From Stratiolaelaps scimitus (Eukaryota > Arthropoda > Arachnida > Mesostigmata > Laelapidae), in contig JABWDB010000012.1 in assembly GCA_019614645.1 (NCBI GenBank), positions 5,766,001 through 5,830,000 on the forward strand: a stretch of 64,000 nucleotides of DNA, given 5' to 3'. A program made the translations under genes and the position numbers. Under the pieces are notes generated by a model that made no database searches, was not told the DNA's origin, and saw nothing but the letters and a program-made list of their open reading frames with translations. Below, piece by piece: positions 27,105 to 41,532 of the stretch (within the stretch, counting starts at the first letter, position 1; each line of letters opens with the position of its first letter).

Positions 27105-28351
27105 GTGGATATCTTATTCGTTTAGTCGACCTTTGATCGTCCTGTAGAAGAAATATATTCAGACATTGTGTCACCTTTAAATCTACAAATATCCACAAAT
27201 ATTGACCTACCTTTTGTCATTCATTTCCCCCAAACCCTGTGAATTTCAATGGTAGCCTACCGCATCCTGCCACATACCCCTACATAGTCATTATATATGT
27301 GTAGCTTTCAGGTTTTTAAAGTTGCGTAGAGCTCTGCCAGCACAATGCCACCAGTTGTACAGGTGCATCACTACGAACGCTCGTCACCTACACGGATGCG
27401 TGTGAACTCCACCGAGAACGTTTACAGGGAGTTCTCGCTGACGCACAAAGTGACATAGGGAGGTTCAAAAGCTACGCAAAATCCCTCACTTAGCGTCAGC
27501 ATCGTACGCCGACGACGGATCTGGGGCCCGCAGGCCATGAACTAATGTACATATCAGATCCGAGCAAGGGTTCGGTGTCCAGCAGAGTTATGCAAGATAC
27601 CATATGGTATAGCGCGCACAGGATATCTATCCAATGTGACTAGCGGTTCAAAGACATACCGCGACACATGACGGCGTCGAGCAAACGTACATAGCTGTTG
27701 TAATAATAAACAAAGGCAGTGCATAGGGACTGTCAGGCCAGTTGGTACAGTTGTCAGGCCAGTTGCGCCATTTCTGCGTTTCTGCGTTGTGTTATACAAA
27801 TAGATATACGCACCAAATGCAGATGGATCACAAACGCCTGTCCATCACTGCTCGGGCGGCCCCCGAACCGCCGGATGCCTGACGGACCGCGTGTAAGCCT
27901 CAATCTCAACCAGCACCATTCGCATGAGCCGCGATGGCTCCGGCAGTGGCCACAATTCATTCATCTACAATACGCTGGAGTTATTCTTCGTACAACGCCT
28001 ACAGTGTACGGCGTGGAACAGGACAGAAATGAGAAGGCATTTTTGGGTGTCACCCTTTCCCGTGAGCCCTCCTCTCAATCTGCCACGCCGTTCGTTCCCC
28101 TCGTGGTCGTTGTCGTCTTCATCGCCGCCCGGCATCTCCCACGCCGACGCAATGCCTTCCCTCGGGATGGGATCACCCACCGAGCCTCTCTCTCTCTCTG
28201 AGCTTACAAGGTCTAGTCACACTTGCACAGCGCTTTCCGGCCAGTGCTCCCATTACCACCGCAGGAGTCATAGCAGCCCTGGACCGTCTCGGCCTCCACC
28301 GTCCCAGATCTCTTCCTCATCTTCCTTTGTCCATCCCTTTAGGCTCGTCCT

Positions 28352-28354
<3 letters not shown>

Positions 28355-28391
<37 letters not shown>
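28355..28391. repeat. (TC)n microsatellite
   Basis: Perfect TC run of 37 bases. It produces a Ser/Leu-rich run in an overlapping open frame, which is therefore not evidence of a gene. Confidence 0.95.
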
Positions 28392-28393
<2 letters not shown>

Positions 28394-29472
28394 TCTCGCC
28401 TCTCTCCGTCTCCCGGCTGCTCGGTGCGGTTCCTGCAGCATTTTGTCGCCATCTATGTCTCAGACACACAGACACAACCGCCGTCGACAGAAGGAAAAGG
28501 CACCGCTAACATCGGCTTATCCTCCTCCTGCTGCTGCTTCTGCGACCGCTCGTGCCCTTTCTTCATAGCCTCTGGCAGGTCCATTTCGTCCATTTAGTCC
28601 CCGTTTAGTAGTGTCCCATAGGCGACGGAGGCGGGGGTGGCCACCATCGCCTTCGTTGACCCGGCTGTTCCCCTCCCCGGTGACACTGTGCTTCTGTGCT
28701 GATTCTGCGCTCCCGTAGGCATCCATCCACACAGTGGTTCACAGTGGCTTGTCCTCGCCGCGTCAGCCCTTTGGCGGCGCGCAAGAGAGAGGGCAACAGG
28801 ATGAGCTATTTTTCCCCGGCAGCAGTGGACACACAGCAAGAGAAGAAAGACCGATTAGCTCGGCATAGGGGTGGGTGTACGTAGAATGAACGATATGGAG
28901 AACATTCGGGGAATGTGGGAGGGATGGTCTTGAGGGTGAGTAAACCATCAGTAGGGTAGCGACGTGAATATGACAATGTGAATACAGATGTACATGAACA
29001 CTCCTAGCATCTAATACTTTGGGAGTATTGCTATCCGACGGAGCGTGAAGTAAACCAAGTCTTGTGCGTCAGCTGGTCTGCTCGAAAGCCTGCTATCGGC
29101 TTCGCTTATACCTTGGTAAGAGCTGCGGGTGGAAACTGCGTACGTTTGGTACACGTCTGCATCAGAGACAAGCTGTAAAACAGGTCAATAGAGAAATAAG
29201 CAGAAATGATGAATTAAGCTGTTCGTGTTAAATGGTGAGCTTACATTATAGCTTGAACGGATAGTCTCAGATTGCACATTATTGTCTTATGCAATTCCTA
29301 CTGCTTTTGAGTTGGTTAATAAAGGCGCAATCCAGGATTGGAGAAGGTTTCCGTGCTCGTCTGCGCTGGCCTCTGACGTATGTAGAGTTTTCTGGCAAAG
29401 CCTGTGTAATTGTATTTCGAGCTATTTTTTTTACTACGAGCCATCCATAAAGCAAACGACGAGATTGCCACA

Positions 29473-29500
29473 TTAATAATAATAATAATACTAATAATAA
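29473..29500. repeat. (TAA)n microsatellite
   Basis: TAA units with one CTAA interruption. Confidence 0.9.
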
Positions 29501-32239
29501 CAATTATAATAAAGTTCGACATAAAACACCATCTGATGATTTCGTTCACCGTCGTTCACGATCACCAAGATCGCGCCAAATTAGCGTTTTTAATTAATTA
29601 CAATTCCCCTTCAATCGTTCATATCGAAGGTGCCTTTAAATGGCCAACTGTTCATACGTACCTGTAATCTCCGTTCGTTCGCAGGAAACACCTCAAAGGG
29701 GAGCCTTGCTCAGTGACAGCGAAATGCGCCGGCTATAGCCAGCAATGCCGTCGGTTGCCACCAGCGGGTGCATTTTCCATCAGTACATCCATAGATACTC
29801 GTACACAGCTATAGTAAATTCGTCTACTTGTGTTCACTCGTTATTGGCCGCTGCTGGTCACGCCGCGATTTAGATTCCTGCTCATAGAGCACAAATTACA
29901 TCTGGTACACCATCACAGTGCACAGTGTACGATGTGGCCGCCCTACCATAATAATAATTATAATTGGCGTTCGTACATCTATAATTTCCGTCGTCCGTCG
30001 CACGCCACCGTAGATGGACCTCCCGTTCTAACTCGTCCGAGTCATCATTAGAAACAGCTGCGTAGCTAATCAGCAGTGGCCGGTTGTGGCTATGGCAGTG
30101 GATCTCGGTCGGTGGCTATCAACGACAAGGACTCGAGTTGCCGGCCGACCGCGGACTGTCGAGTTGAAAGACACACAGGCAGTCATAGGCATAAGCTCCG
30201 AGTGTCGGTCCCGGCTGGGGTGGATCACCGGGCGTCGGGAGGGACGCAGCTGCCTCCAGCCACCAGGGGAGAACCTCTCCTCGTGTAGGTCAGGAACTCT
30301 GGTGAGGCGAAGATGGACAGCATGAGAACGTATAGGACGCCGAGTGGTGACGCCGTTCGATTGCATGGCTGTCGCCACGGGGGAGGTTAGACATTGGAAA
30401 TATCTTTAGCTAGAAGTGCTTCGTTATGCGAAAAATTATAGGTATACATATCCAACATATCTATATATCTACTATAGGAAAATATCTCGCTGTATGATAT
30501 GCAAACGATAGTGATATCGGTGACACTGGCGGATACTCAGACCTCCGTCGATCTGAGATTCTCATGTTTGCTGTGGATGTTAATGGTACCGTTATGTAAC
30601 GAGAGGAAACGGAAGAAGCAGCGTACACTGCCCTACGGTGTGTTAAACAATTTTACTTTTTTTTTTTAGCTCGATTATTGTACATCTGCAGTTTTATCGA
30701 TAGACGTTGATTTTCATGAAGGAACACCAAATGTCACTGGTGTATGATAGTGTACGTGTGGTTTATTATTGATCGGAAAGTATACGTGGATATGGCGTAG
30801 AGGTCTCGTTAGAAGCACGTAGGCATGAATTTGAGTTCGAATCCAAAATGTACTGAAAGTATCATATTTATAGAAATTGAAGCCAATGGGTGAAAATAGC
30901 CAGTTTAATCGTGTGCTCAAATCAAAGTCAACGGCGTAATCAGGCAATCGAAAATGTATGCCTATATTTTGACATGGATATTCGACCGTATATGGTCATC
31001 TACACTACTACTTTGAAATGCTCCCGCCACGGACAAAGTTCCAGCTCTCTATACGAATCTCTGTTTCGGGTTATAGAAACGTTTAAATAGTGGCGTATTC
31101 CCTGCATAAGGTTCTGCCTAAACGACCAAACGAGGAGCGACTTTATAACAGGATTATATCAAGAGTCCGGAGAGCGTTCCGCTTCGACTTAAACGAGGCC
31201 TTCTGTAGGGTGGTGTTTCTTTCCGAACACTACGTATAAGCAATGGAATAATCCTCTCTCTCTCTCTCTTTGTACTTTTCGTGAAACATTGCGGTGGGAC
31301 ACATAAGCGGCTTAGCTATCACAAAAGCCGGATGGCGAAGTTGGATTGTTTCGAATCGAGCGACGCAACGTTAATGACAAGCTACAACGTCTGCGGCAAA
31401 CAGCGGATGGATCAAATTATACCATGGAAACGAGGGTAGGCATAGATTTTCTCCAGGGGCAGAGTTGATTGATTTGCAAATGAGCCTGACAAAGATTACA
31501 CCGCTTAACTCGGCTGTAAATAACGATTGCACGGTATTTACATGCCATTGCTGAGCAGGCTACGCAACCAAATGGTTCACTGCCAGCACTGAAATGCAAT
31601 ACGATAACGTCGAATACACCTAGTTCAAGTGCAGATCCGGATCGCGGATGTGACCACAGTTGCTATGACAGGAAATCCTGCTGGCGGGTCATCTTCGACG
31701 ACACAAGTGACTGATTACAGTAAGACGTAATCTGTGGGACGTCCTACGTTTCGGGATAGGTGTCGACGTTCCAAAATCTACGATATACATTTTTGCCAGC
31801 GTTTGTGACCATGTTGGTGAGCGAAGCTGTTCGATGATAATTCCTTTGGAATGTTTCATCAGTAATGTACATAGTGTACTGGCTGGTGGACGTCGCGGAT
31901 CTCCAAGGGAACTTTGTTTCTCTACGCGGCCAGGATCCCTCACCAATGTAATTGAGCACGACGACCTCCATTATGGCCGTATCATCAACGGTAATAATGA
32001 ATCGCCCACCGTAGCGAGGGACAGACGCATTGTATCCAGGCAATTAGCTCATACGGCCGCTTCAATCGTTAGATTTGGCCTGGCGTTTCGCATTCGACGG
32101 ACGCTTCGCGAAGGAAGGGTCCTCAAATTCGAAATAAATTTATCTCTCTTTGTCCTTCTCGTATTTTTCGTTGCCGAATCAGGCCAAGTAGAAAGACCTA
32201 GATCAGTGTCCTAATTTGGCACGAGGAGGAGCATACTAC

Positions 32240-32240
<1 letters not shown>

Positions 32241-32273
<33 letters not shown>

Positions 32274-32280
32274 TAATAAT
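32241..32280. repeat. (TAA)n microsatellite, 40 bases
   Basis: Thirteen TAA units with one TGA variant. Confidence 0.95.
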
Positions 32281-32619
32281 TACACGCGTAGTAATTGAAT
32301 CTGAGAATCGGAGATGAGGGTTTACATTGCGACGATGAATGAGCACACGGTATCCGTCTTGGCATCAGTAGATCAGACCCTCATCTCGGCCTCTGTTTGA
32401 CCGTTACTAGACCATGCTACCATTTTGCACTGAATTAGCCTGAACTAATGGAGTAATTTAATAAACGAGGTTTGGAACTCACAATGCATTTTTTTTCCAG
32501 AGGCCGCAGCATCTATTATGGACTAAGATTAGTATTTCTATGTGTACCAGCAAAACGCATGCATTCGAATCATCGTCAGGACTAAGTATCCTCTCTGCGC
32601 TTAGTCCCGCTTGAGAATG

Positions 32620-32680
32620 GAGGCTCGAACCCGGTTCATGGTGGGACCATTGGGAAGATGACCGTTCACTATTTTCGGAC
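32620..32680 (-). mobile_element. tRNA-like SINE head, minus strand
   Basis: The minus strand holds GGGTTCGAGCC (32632-32622), a canonical B box, preceded by AATAGTGAACGG, which resembles an A box. No paired acceptor stem was found and no body shared with the two SINE families above. Confidence 0.3.
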
Positions 32681-35600
32681 TACGTGATTCCCTTGCCTCG
32701 CATTGCGTGTCTATTCTCGGCGACCGGCGGTTCCGAGCAAATACATTGTTCGAGTAGAACGAGCCGCGGATTTGAATTAGGGAAAGGCTGAATTCAGAAT
32801 AGACGATGAAAACCTCGTAGATCGCCGTTGGATGAGTAGAATATAGCGCGCACACACAGATAGGCGCTCGAAGGCGCATGGGTTGTGGACAGAATAGCCT
32901 AGAACGCCGTGTAGATGGTAGCCGCCTCGATAATGAACTGCGCCGCGGTCCCGCCAGTTTGCCCTTGCCCGAAGGTCCGGCCACCCCCAACAGAAGTGAT
33001 TGTGATCGAGTTCATATTTGCATACTTATTACGGCCATTCGAATATTCGCGCCTCTTCGTGCGGCCCGGGGCGCGTCCGCCCTCGCCGAGCCGGCTGAAC
33101 CATATTTCTGTCGAGGGATTGGACCGACTGGAATATGGCGAGCTCATAACTCTGCTTTCGCTTCTATGGCCGGGCGCTGCGTTTCCGTGTATTCGCACAC
33201 AGCGAACGAAGGGGTCTCTCGGCCGGCCGGCCGGCCATCGAGCCTACCTCGAGGACGGGGTGGGCGTCGGCCTCGTGTCGGTTTCCAGAGGGGCACATTG
33301 TCGTCGCTTCTGGTTGCTGTCCTCGTAGACTGGCTCGCTCTGTGATGCTGTTCAAGTTGATGATGATCGCAGAGATTCTCGTCGGGCCGAATAGCCGGCC
33401 GCGTCGAACCGGCGCGGTATTCTCGTGCGCGGACAATTTCGCGCTCGCCAGCTATCATCGCTGGCCCATAGAGCGAGTTTGTCTGCGGCGCGGTTGGCGT
33501 TGATGATGTGATTGAATTTCTGACCAACGAAGGTCTTCCTTCGACAGCGGCTGCTTTTCTATCCGAATAATGCCTGTGGGGATGGGTGCACGTGGGTGTA
33601 TGCGTGTGAAACTGTATATAAGATTATGTGTATATTTCCGATTTCCATCGAGATTCATTGTGGCTGTCCCTCGGTCTCCTCCTCTGTATGTTATTTCCTT
33701 GTCGATTTTCGGAGCCGCTATTTCTCCTTCTGATCAACCCGCGCTGGTTGCCACACATCTACCGGTATGCGCGTCGGGTTAGGAGTGGCGGGAAGGCCAT
33801 ATCGGGGTGGTGGAATCTCTGAGTTGAGTAGTCGACTACATGAGCCCTGCGTGGGCTAGAACACTCCTCAGATACGGACACACACACATTCGTAGACGTG
33901 TGTACATACATAAACAGTGAACAACAAATCGATCTTGTTCCTCACAACGGTCTCAAACTGTCTGTCGGTGACCTATTACTAGCGAGGCAATTTCGCTCGG
34001 GGTGTGTCAAGCTGCAATTTCTGCCAGGGATCACCCTGAGGCCACGGTGGCGGCGGTGGCGGCGGCCTCCGGCTTCAGCTCGTAGTTTTAGCAGGAGGAG
34101 ACGGACGGCGACATCGAAGTGTGAGACTTTGAGGGTCTGCCAGCTGCAGGCGGATCGCTTCATCCTCTAATGGGATCTAGCATTATTAAAACTTGATGAC
34201 CTTCCCTCGGAGAAGGAGCCGAACTCAGCCGAGGGAGCTTGCAGGAAAGTTCATCATGCAATTTCACTGACAGAAACGAACATGCGACTATTGTCATAGC
34301 CCGAGAGAGAGTGACATTCTGCTAGACTTTGTTTTATGGTCGTTCTTCGCCCATCCGGCACACGCCGTGATCCAGCGATTGGTGCCGGACCAGCACGAGC
34401 CGAATCAATCAGCCGAATAATTTTCCAAGGGAACGTAATGGCAGAATATCTATGCTGCTATTTAGAACGGTTATCTTTCATTCATGTCGGAAATGCAGAA
34501 TCAACGAATCAATTAATTGAAATTGTCCATTGGAATTTCGGCTGGCGTCAGGAATTCATCAGTTAGCCGAACTGCGTTACTATTATTATTATTACTATAA
34601 CTTAGTAATAGAAGTGTACAACCGAATCCTCTGCTTTCTAAGTATAGACAGGTCAAACGTCAGATGGGATGACGGTTGTCATCCTTCGTCCTTTAAAGCT
34701 CTCTTCTCCGTCGACTGTGTACCGTATATAGCTGAATGCCAGAAGTAAATAGCAGCAGCAGCAATAGCACTGACCTCCACATCTGCCCTAGGGTGCAGGT
34801 TGCCGTCCGAGCATTTCGGGCCAGCTCAAGCGTACGAAAAGGCCCCAGAGACATGAGGTCAAAGAAAAAAAAGGATCGACAGGCAGCTGAAGAGGAGGCA
34901 GCAAAGGCAAATGTGGCGGTAGCGGGCGGGGGATCGGCGGAGGGGGGGTCGCTGTGTTGCAGACCATCTGAATACGCTGAAAAGCGACGTCAGCTATTTT
35001 GTTACGGCGCGTTTGGTCAGCTCTACTGTTTGCCGCTCCAACCTTGCTGCGACCTTCGGTGGGGATTCGTGCTAAGCTTTTTACCCGGCTTCCAGCGTTC
35101 GTGGCTGACGTCGAGGAACGTCCCTCCTTTCTCCGTTTGTTTCTTCTGAGTAGACCAACAGGGGGGTAAGCCTAGATGCCAAAGTTGGCTCGTTCAGGTG
35201 CCGTCCCTTGGCCAGTGACAGCATTTGTGCTTAGATCGAAGTCGTGTTCAGCCAGATACAGCGCAGCATACGTTTTGCTCACAGGCCTAGGACCGTTCAA
35301 TGATTTAGAGGTCGCGAAATCATGGAACGTTGGTTGCTAAGCCTTGTGTCGCACTCAAACCAAGCTTTTTCTATAATCCACAGTGCTGTCTCTCAGCAGA
35401 TTACTGTCGTTATATGAATTCACGTATTCCGCATGGAAATAACAGGGAACCGCCATTATACAAGACATCTACGCTCTATCAAGCAATATATATATATAAC
35501 ACTCGGCACGTTCCACACGTTGCCGTGGCGCATTACCCCACGTTACCGCATGCGTTGTCCATTATATCTCTCTGTCCTTTATTTCCCGCGCTTATCACCA

Positions 35601-35715
35601 CGATGCTACAGCGTCGAGTCGCTGTACACCCCCGTCCGCTTACGTAATTGGACCGCACAATGGCTGTCGGGGTCGTTTTGCGAACAGCGCAACGTCTCAT
35701 ATCTTCCGAAAGGCC

Positions 35716-35716
<1 letters not shown>

Positions 35717-35753
<37 letters not shown>
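35717..35753. repeat. (AG)n followed by a run of G
   Basis: AG array of 28 bases that passes straight into nine to ten G, a pure purine strand. Confidence 0.95.
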
Positions 35754-35925
35754 ACACTGACAGGTAGGTAGGTCCATGAGAAAACAGAGACACGAAGAGG
35801 AGAACCTGCAGCGGACATTCGCACATCTGGTGTTATTCGACTAAAGGAAGGTGGGCGAAGAATATCTCGTTCCGCCTAGGTTTGCTATCCGCACAACCCA
35901 CTAACGAATATCCTTCCACCTGAGA

Positions 35926-35926
35926 C

Positions 35927-35969
<43 letters not shown>
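35926..35969. repeat. (AT)n microsatellite
   Basis: AT array broken once by a C near 35936. Confidence 0.9.
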
Positions 35970-35970
<1 letters not shown>

Positions 35971-38900
35971 GTATAATATGCCGTGCGCAGTGAAGGGGGG
36001 GGGACAGAATAGTAACGCTGATTGGCGGATCTGGGCACAATTCGCAGAACGACTGCTACCGGCGGCAGCCAACCCAAATGAGGTTGCTCGCTTTGCTGGC
36101 TAGCTGGTCCGCCGATCGGTTGCGGGGCAATTGCCGCAGAGCAGACAAACCAGAACGGCCGAAGGGTATATGGTCACTGCTTTTGGCCATTGACGGCGGG
36201 GGCGGAGGCAACGCGCCTCCTGGTTCTCCCCATGTGTCAGCATTTGCCAACAAGGAGAACACCTCAACCGCTCGCACCGCTGAACAAACAACTGTACAAC
36301 GGTGATATTCGAGTCGAATGGAATGAATTGTCTAGCGGGCCTCCCTGCGCTGCTCAATGCATGCTGTGAATGATCTTGGTATAATCATGTTCTCTCTAGG
36401 CTGTGCTAATTTCCATTCGCTTGCTTTTTGCTAGCTTGCACGTGCAATGGATGCAGGCATCGGTGGTAGGCGGGGGCATCGGGGGTAGGCGGGGGCGAGG
36501 CACACACTGCCCTTCGCATGGTGGCGTAGGATAGATGTGGACGGGGTAGCCGATAGCAGCGGGGCAGTTCCGCACTGAGCCAGTGAAAATTAGTGGCGAC
36601 AGTGGGCCGCAGTGGCCATGGAGGGCGGCGGGCGTCACTGTGGTACTGCGGTAATGCCTCTTTCAGGTGGTCGACGGCGACGACGAGGCAGGTACTGTCC
36701 TCTGGGATAGGAGGATCGAGAAGGCTGGAGCCGTTGGACGTATCCATGGGGAAGATGGGCAGGCGACAAGAATGGCATGAATGCAAAGACAAACACCATA
36801 CCGTGTCTGGACTCGATGGAGACACTCGCGCCAATGGGCAGAACATCGCATTCAATCGACAGTGGCGGCTGGGAGAGTAATGGTTGGGCTAGGAGATAGG
36901 TGTAGATGCTTTGGACTCGTTACTCTGTACGTTTCATGGAAAACAGTTTGTGTACCTATGCGCCGCCTGTAATGTGAATGCTAGCAGGTGGCTTCTTCGG
37001 AGGAGGAACATATCGTCGGTGCAGATAAAAAAAATGGCCTTGAAGGAAGATTGACGAAAGGATAGCTTCCGCGGCAGTTCCGCAGGCGAGACGACTGCAG
37101 AACATCATTGGAATAGACTGGGACTAACGAGTGAAGACCCAACGAAGCTGGTGAAAATGTTTGCCGTGCAAGATGACGGAGCACTATCTTAGAAAGAACT
37201 GGGTCCGATACTGTACCATATGTTAGATATTAGCAACTCGAGAGTTGCACAGTGACTGACGATTTATTTGAGATTGGTGATTGACAGTGCAGCCGTGCCG
37301 CCAGACGAAGACACCGTTCGGCTTCTTTAAAACATTTTGAAACAGTAGTCTCTGGCCACAGATACGCAGGCGGCCTTATCCTAAAGAGGCGTTAGGGTTT
37401 ATGAAAGAGATGCCATTTAACGAAGATAGAAAGTTGGATAGATGATGATGTTCTATTGATATAACCATGGCTATTTAGTCCATATTTATTATATTCCTTC
37501 ATTTTATTTCACGGCCTCTTGTTTGCCTTTCAACAGAATCGCGCGCTCTCTCTCGCTCGTTCTTTCTGGGTCTCCCTCTCTATTTCCCTCTATCGCCGAC
37601 ATCCTCCAGTGGTATCTCGTCCATTCCCACGAAGGAACTCCCGTCACGTTGACCCGGTGCGGCCATCCACTGGCCCAGACAACAGCGGCATAAAGATGTA
37701 CATCCATATAATGCAGACTGCTTGAAGGGATTTGGACGAGAGAAGCAAGCCATCGTCCGACCTCTGCGGTACTATAGGGTGTGCTTGTGCATGCGCACCC
37801 AGACAGACAGACAGACCAAACCAAACCAACTCGATGCTTGAGAACCATTGGTCCCCCGCTTGCGATGCGTCCCATGCCTCATCTCCGGAAATCGACATAG
37901 CGACCACGCACGATGGCTATGCTCACCCCTGGTGCTGGTGCTGCTGCTCTTCCTTGCCATCCCTTCAGTTCCATTTCTCTCTCTCCCTCTCTCTCTCCCT
38001 CTCTCTCGCTCACTTACTCACTTCTGGCGAAGAAATACGACATGGTCTCCCAGAGCCTTACGCGGACCCTTCAGTGCCGATGAGGGAGACATAGACCCCA
38101 TCCTACTCTGCAGAGTGTGCGACGATGTTGAGGCGGCGAGGGTCGCCTTAGTAGGAGGACGGGGGGGTCTCAATGGGGTTCAATAAATTTGAATAGCCGC
38201 CAACATATTATGACCAGCGTGGCTCTCATGGCGCTCTCTCTCTATCGTTCGTACGCTCACTCGTTTACCAGCTTTTGCCCCTCGGCCTGTCCGGCCCTGT
38301 CTTCCCGAGCCTGTCGGAAGCTGAGAATAAGAAGCGCGGCCACGAAAAAGGTGAGGGACGAATGGGCGTTCGAGGGAAGCGGCCCTCGCGTTGGGGGCCA
38401 CTTTTTGGGCTGGTCGGGGGTAGTTTTTGAGTAAGGAGAACCTGAGGTCGGCTAGCTAGCGAGTTCGGGTCTGTGTGGCCCCCCTCCCCCCTGTGGCACC
38501 AGCTGGTCTCGTACGAACGGTGCGACGGGCGAGTGGGGTAGCCATACATCGCGGACGGCGTCGCCATTGCTTCCAATAGGAGTGCGATGGTCGTGGTGGT
38601 AGACGAACGGGTCGAAACTCACTATTCTCTATCGTTCTCTTCTGCTTCGGCTGCCGTGGTCGACGGGCTAGCGTTTGAAATGGATGAAAAAGCCCCACAC
38701 CCTGTGATCGTCCGGCCGCGGTTGGCTTTCACGTTCAACTTCGTAACGTAGCAGCCAAACTGAACCAAACTACTCGCGCCGCAAAATCGGGCTACGTTCG
38801 CCGCTCAGAACAAGAAGAAAAACTCAGAACAGTGGAGTGCATCTAGCGGGAACAGGCGAAGCTTTGGGGTTTTTAATAACTTCAAAGTAGTGCAGCAGGG

Positions 38901-41532
38901 TGGGTGGCGAGGAGATATTGTCACGTGTTGATGGGGGGCGGCACTCAATGTCTAGACGAATATACATACATACATCAAAAGCGGGCGAATGAAAATTACG
39001 AATTGCGTTCAATTAAGGAAACACTGCCCTATTGGTTAGTTGATGTCAGATGGGGCCACAATGACCGTCGTCTGTCGAGAAAAAGGTGAACGCCAGAAGG
39101 TGCCCATCCTGATCAGGATTCGCTGTACGACGCAGTGCAAATCAGCGGGTTGGTGGGTTGGTGCTGGCGCGACGAACAGGCAGGCTATTAGCCTGTCGGA
39201 CAATAGAAAATAGTCTGCTTCAGCAGAATTCAAAGTTGGTTCGAGTCAGCGGGCCAGCTCGCTCAAGTTAGACACACGCGGAGGCTTCTGACGAGGGATC
39301 AAACCAAGAGGCATCTCGAATCTCGTCTAAGGGATGTAGCGGTATGACCCTTCATGAGACATCCTTCATGAGTGAAAATAACGGCGGCAAAAATAGCGCG
39401 CGAATGTGGTCCGTAATATACTCAATATTTGCTGACCTCCACGACAAACAAATGCTGCAATGACAATTATGTTAGTATTATAAACAATCGGCGTAAACGA
39501 CAATTATCACCACATCGTCATGATAATCGCCTGGTCACTACACCACACCACAGATACGTGGTGTCCAATGGTTCCAATTCTCTCCTTTAACACATGACAG
39601 GTCAGAAACTTCGTCAACCCAGTTCACGTGGTACGACGACCCTCCTAATGGCCTAAGCGATATAATTTTAGGCCATTCTTCGCATTTTTTCGCCCCTCCC
39701 CTAATGACAGTTCTGTCATCATCGTGTCTAAGATGACTCTACTTAGTGCCGCGTAACACTGGTGGTATTATTGCAGTTCGTTCCGTACATCTCGTTCGCG
39801 CCTGTCCCATCTTCATTCGTCAAGTTAACGCCCGCCCGAAGTCATCAGTGATGTCCGTCCCCAGCACTGGACTCTTTGTTGGCTCTTAGGGAAACGGGTA
39901 AAACCCGCCTCCCTCTCTCCTCGACAGGTCTCTTGCAGGTCGCGATGGCTTCTGGAGACCGCAGACCTTGCCGTTCCAGACGCAAGCGGCACGACGCAAC
40001 CCAGAACAAGCGATGTGTTTTCCGGGTCGAATCTTGCTGATCGCATATGGAGAGCCGGCCCCCGCCGGCTGGCCCACCGGCGTGGGCATCCATTCGTCGA
40101 TAAGCGAACGGGACGAGGGGGGGGCCGCGACTCTGGGGGTGCGAGCGTAAAGAAAGCGCCCGGAGGGAAAGAACATCGGCAAAGAAAACAGGTCGATAAA
40201 AATCGATAATTGATTACGAATCACTGCGGGCTTCCTGGCACTCCTTCTGTCTGTCCACCGTCCTGCTGCCACTACCGGCCAAGTATTAAGCATGCGAGTG
40301 GGCGAACAGACCGGGCGAGGCAAGCGGGTAAAGGGGAGTCGAGGGGTCTCCTAGTGTAGTCGGCCAGTTGGACCACGCCATCGGCCGGTGGTAGCTGGCA
40401 TCACTGGCTTCTTGGCCATCCTCCCGTTTGGCCCAGTGGTCCGTCGGTCGGCCAGTCACCCATTCGCCTCGGCTAGATATGATAGAGGAACGCTGTGGCG
40501 CTGGGACCGTGTTTGGCCAGTTTCGGACCCGTACCGCTACTGTTCGGCGGCGGCTGCTGCTGTGTGGCCGCACAGTTGGTGAGTGGGAGCGCAACGCTGC
40601 CGATAACGAAGGAATGAGCAATCAGTGCGATGAGGCAACCACGGCTTGCGCCAGCAGGGCCGCTGCTGGTGGCCGATTCGGCAACTGCTGAGTCCACATG
40701 ATTAATGTAAACAGCATAGAGTAGTGTTGCACAGATGGCTCGGACAGACCACCCATCGAGCAGCACGCTGGCTATGCACTGGGTGCATGGTGGAGGCTGG
40801 CGGCTTGACTGACAGCTGGCCAAAGCGGCAACGGTCGAACAGCACTGAAAGTGTGAAAAGATAAAAAGAAGAAAATAATGAGGTTGGAGACTTCTCGGTC
40901 ATAGTGACTATATTCGTGTTTGAGCATCAGGGGTCATGATCCGCGTTGATATCGCTGCAAGTTGCAATGGTCACCGAAGATAGAGATAGAGACAGGGGGG
41001 GTGACTTCTTCGAAACGTTGAGTAGTGCAGAACTACAATCCGCAAAAGGCATCCAGCGAAAAAACTGTGGGACAGATTATCTCTACAGCAAAAGGAACTA
41101 CGTTTATGTACAGGAAAAAGCGGAACGGAGCCTTGAGGGACTCGTACGTTCACGGTGACCTATTAAGGTTGAATGGACTCTATCCTTTCAGCCTTGGTAC
41201 CACTAGATATAATGAAGACATGTGTTGTTGTGTGATCCTAGGAGGACATATATGACAGTATCATGACTCATTAAATTTAAGGTCTTAGAAGCGTCCAGAA
41301 ATACCCTCAGATTGCAAATGGTCAGGTTTCTTGTTAAGTGTCGAAGCAGACATAGTGGTGTTCGACACGGCCTAGAACATACGTATCTACAGATGAGCAA
41401 ATAGTCTATGGGTGCAATATTGGTAACAAGCAAACATGGCCTTTTCTCCATCTCCCGAAAGAAGAGCTTCATAGGCATTAGGCCAACTGGAACAATCGCG
41501 AACGCTTCCTGTTATAAATTTTCTTCTCCCAA

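Larger units (their letters stand above)
25590..32230. other. No recognisable gene; GC-richer at 28000-28800
   Basis: Frames of 183 codons (26167-26718) and 214 codons (27924-28568) lack motifs, and the second runs through a TC microsatellite. A very weak transposase-like segment lies at 31744-32043 on the minus strand. Confidence 0.35.
32290..41520. other. No recognisable gene; several GC-rich blocks
   Basis: GC-rich blocks near 33000-33500 (with GGCCGGCCGGCCGGCC at about 33220), 36000-36900, 38000-38800 and 39800-40700 are open on both strands. The minus frame 36855-36406 (149 codons) reads partly like protein (IPEDSTCLVVAVDHLKEALP) but has no further support. A plus frame at 34736-35149 has a Lys/Glu-rich run. 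Confidence 0.35.

Noticed and set aside
27924..28568. 214-codon plus-strand frame
   Set aside because: Much of it is Ser/Leu encoded by a 37-base TC microsatellite, other frames are open too, and no motif or splice site supports it.
33215..33237. GGCCGGCC-type GC palindrome
   Set aside because: Short tandem GGCC units explain the symmetry; no further structure around it.
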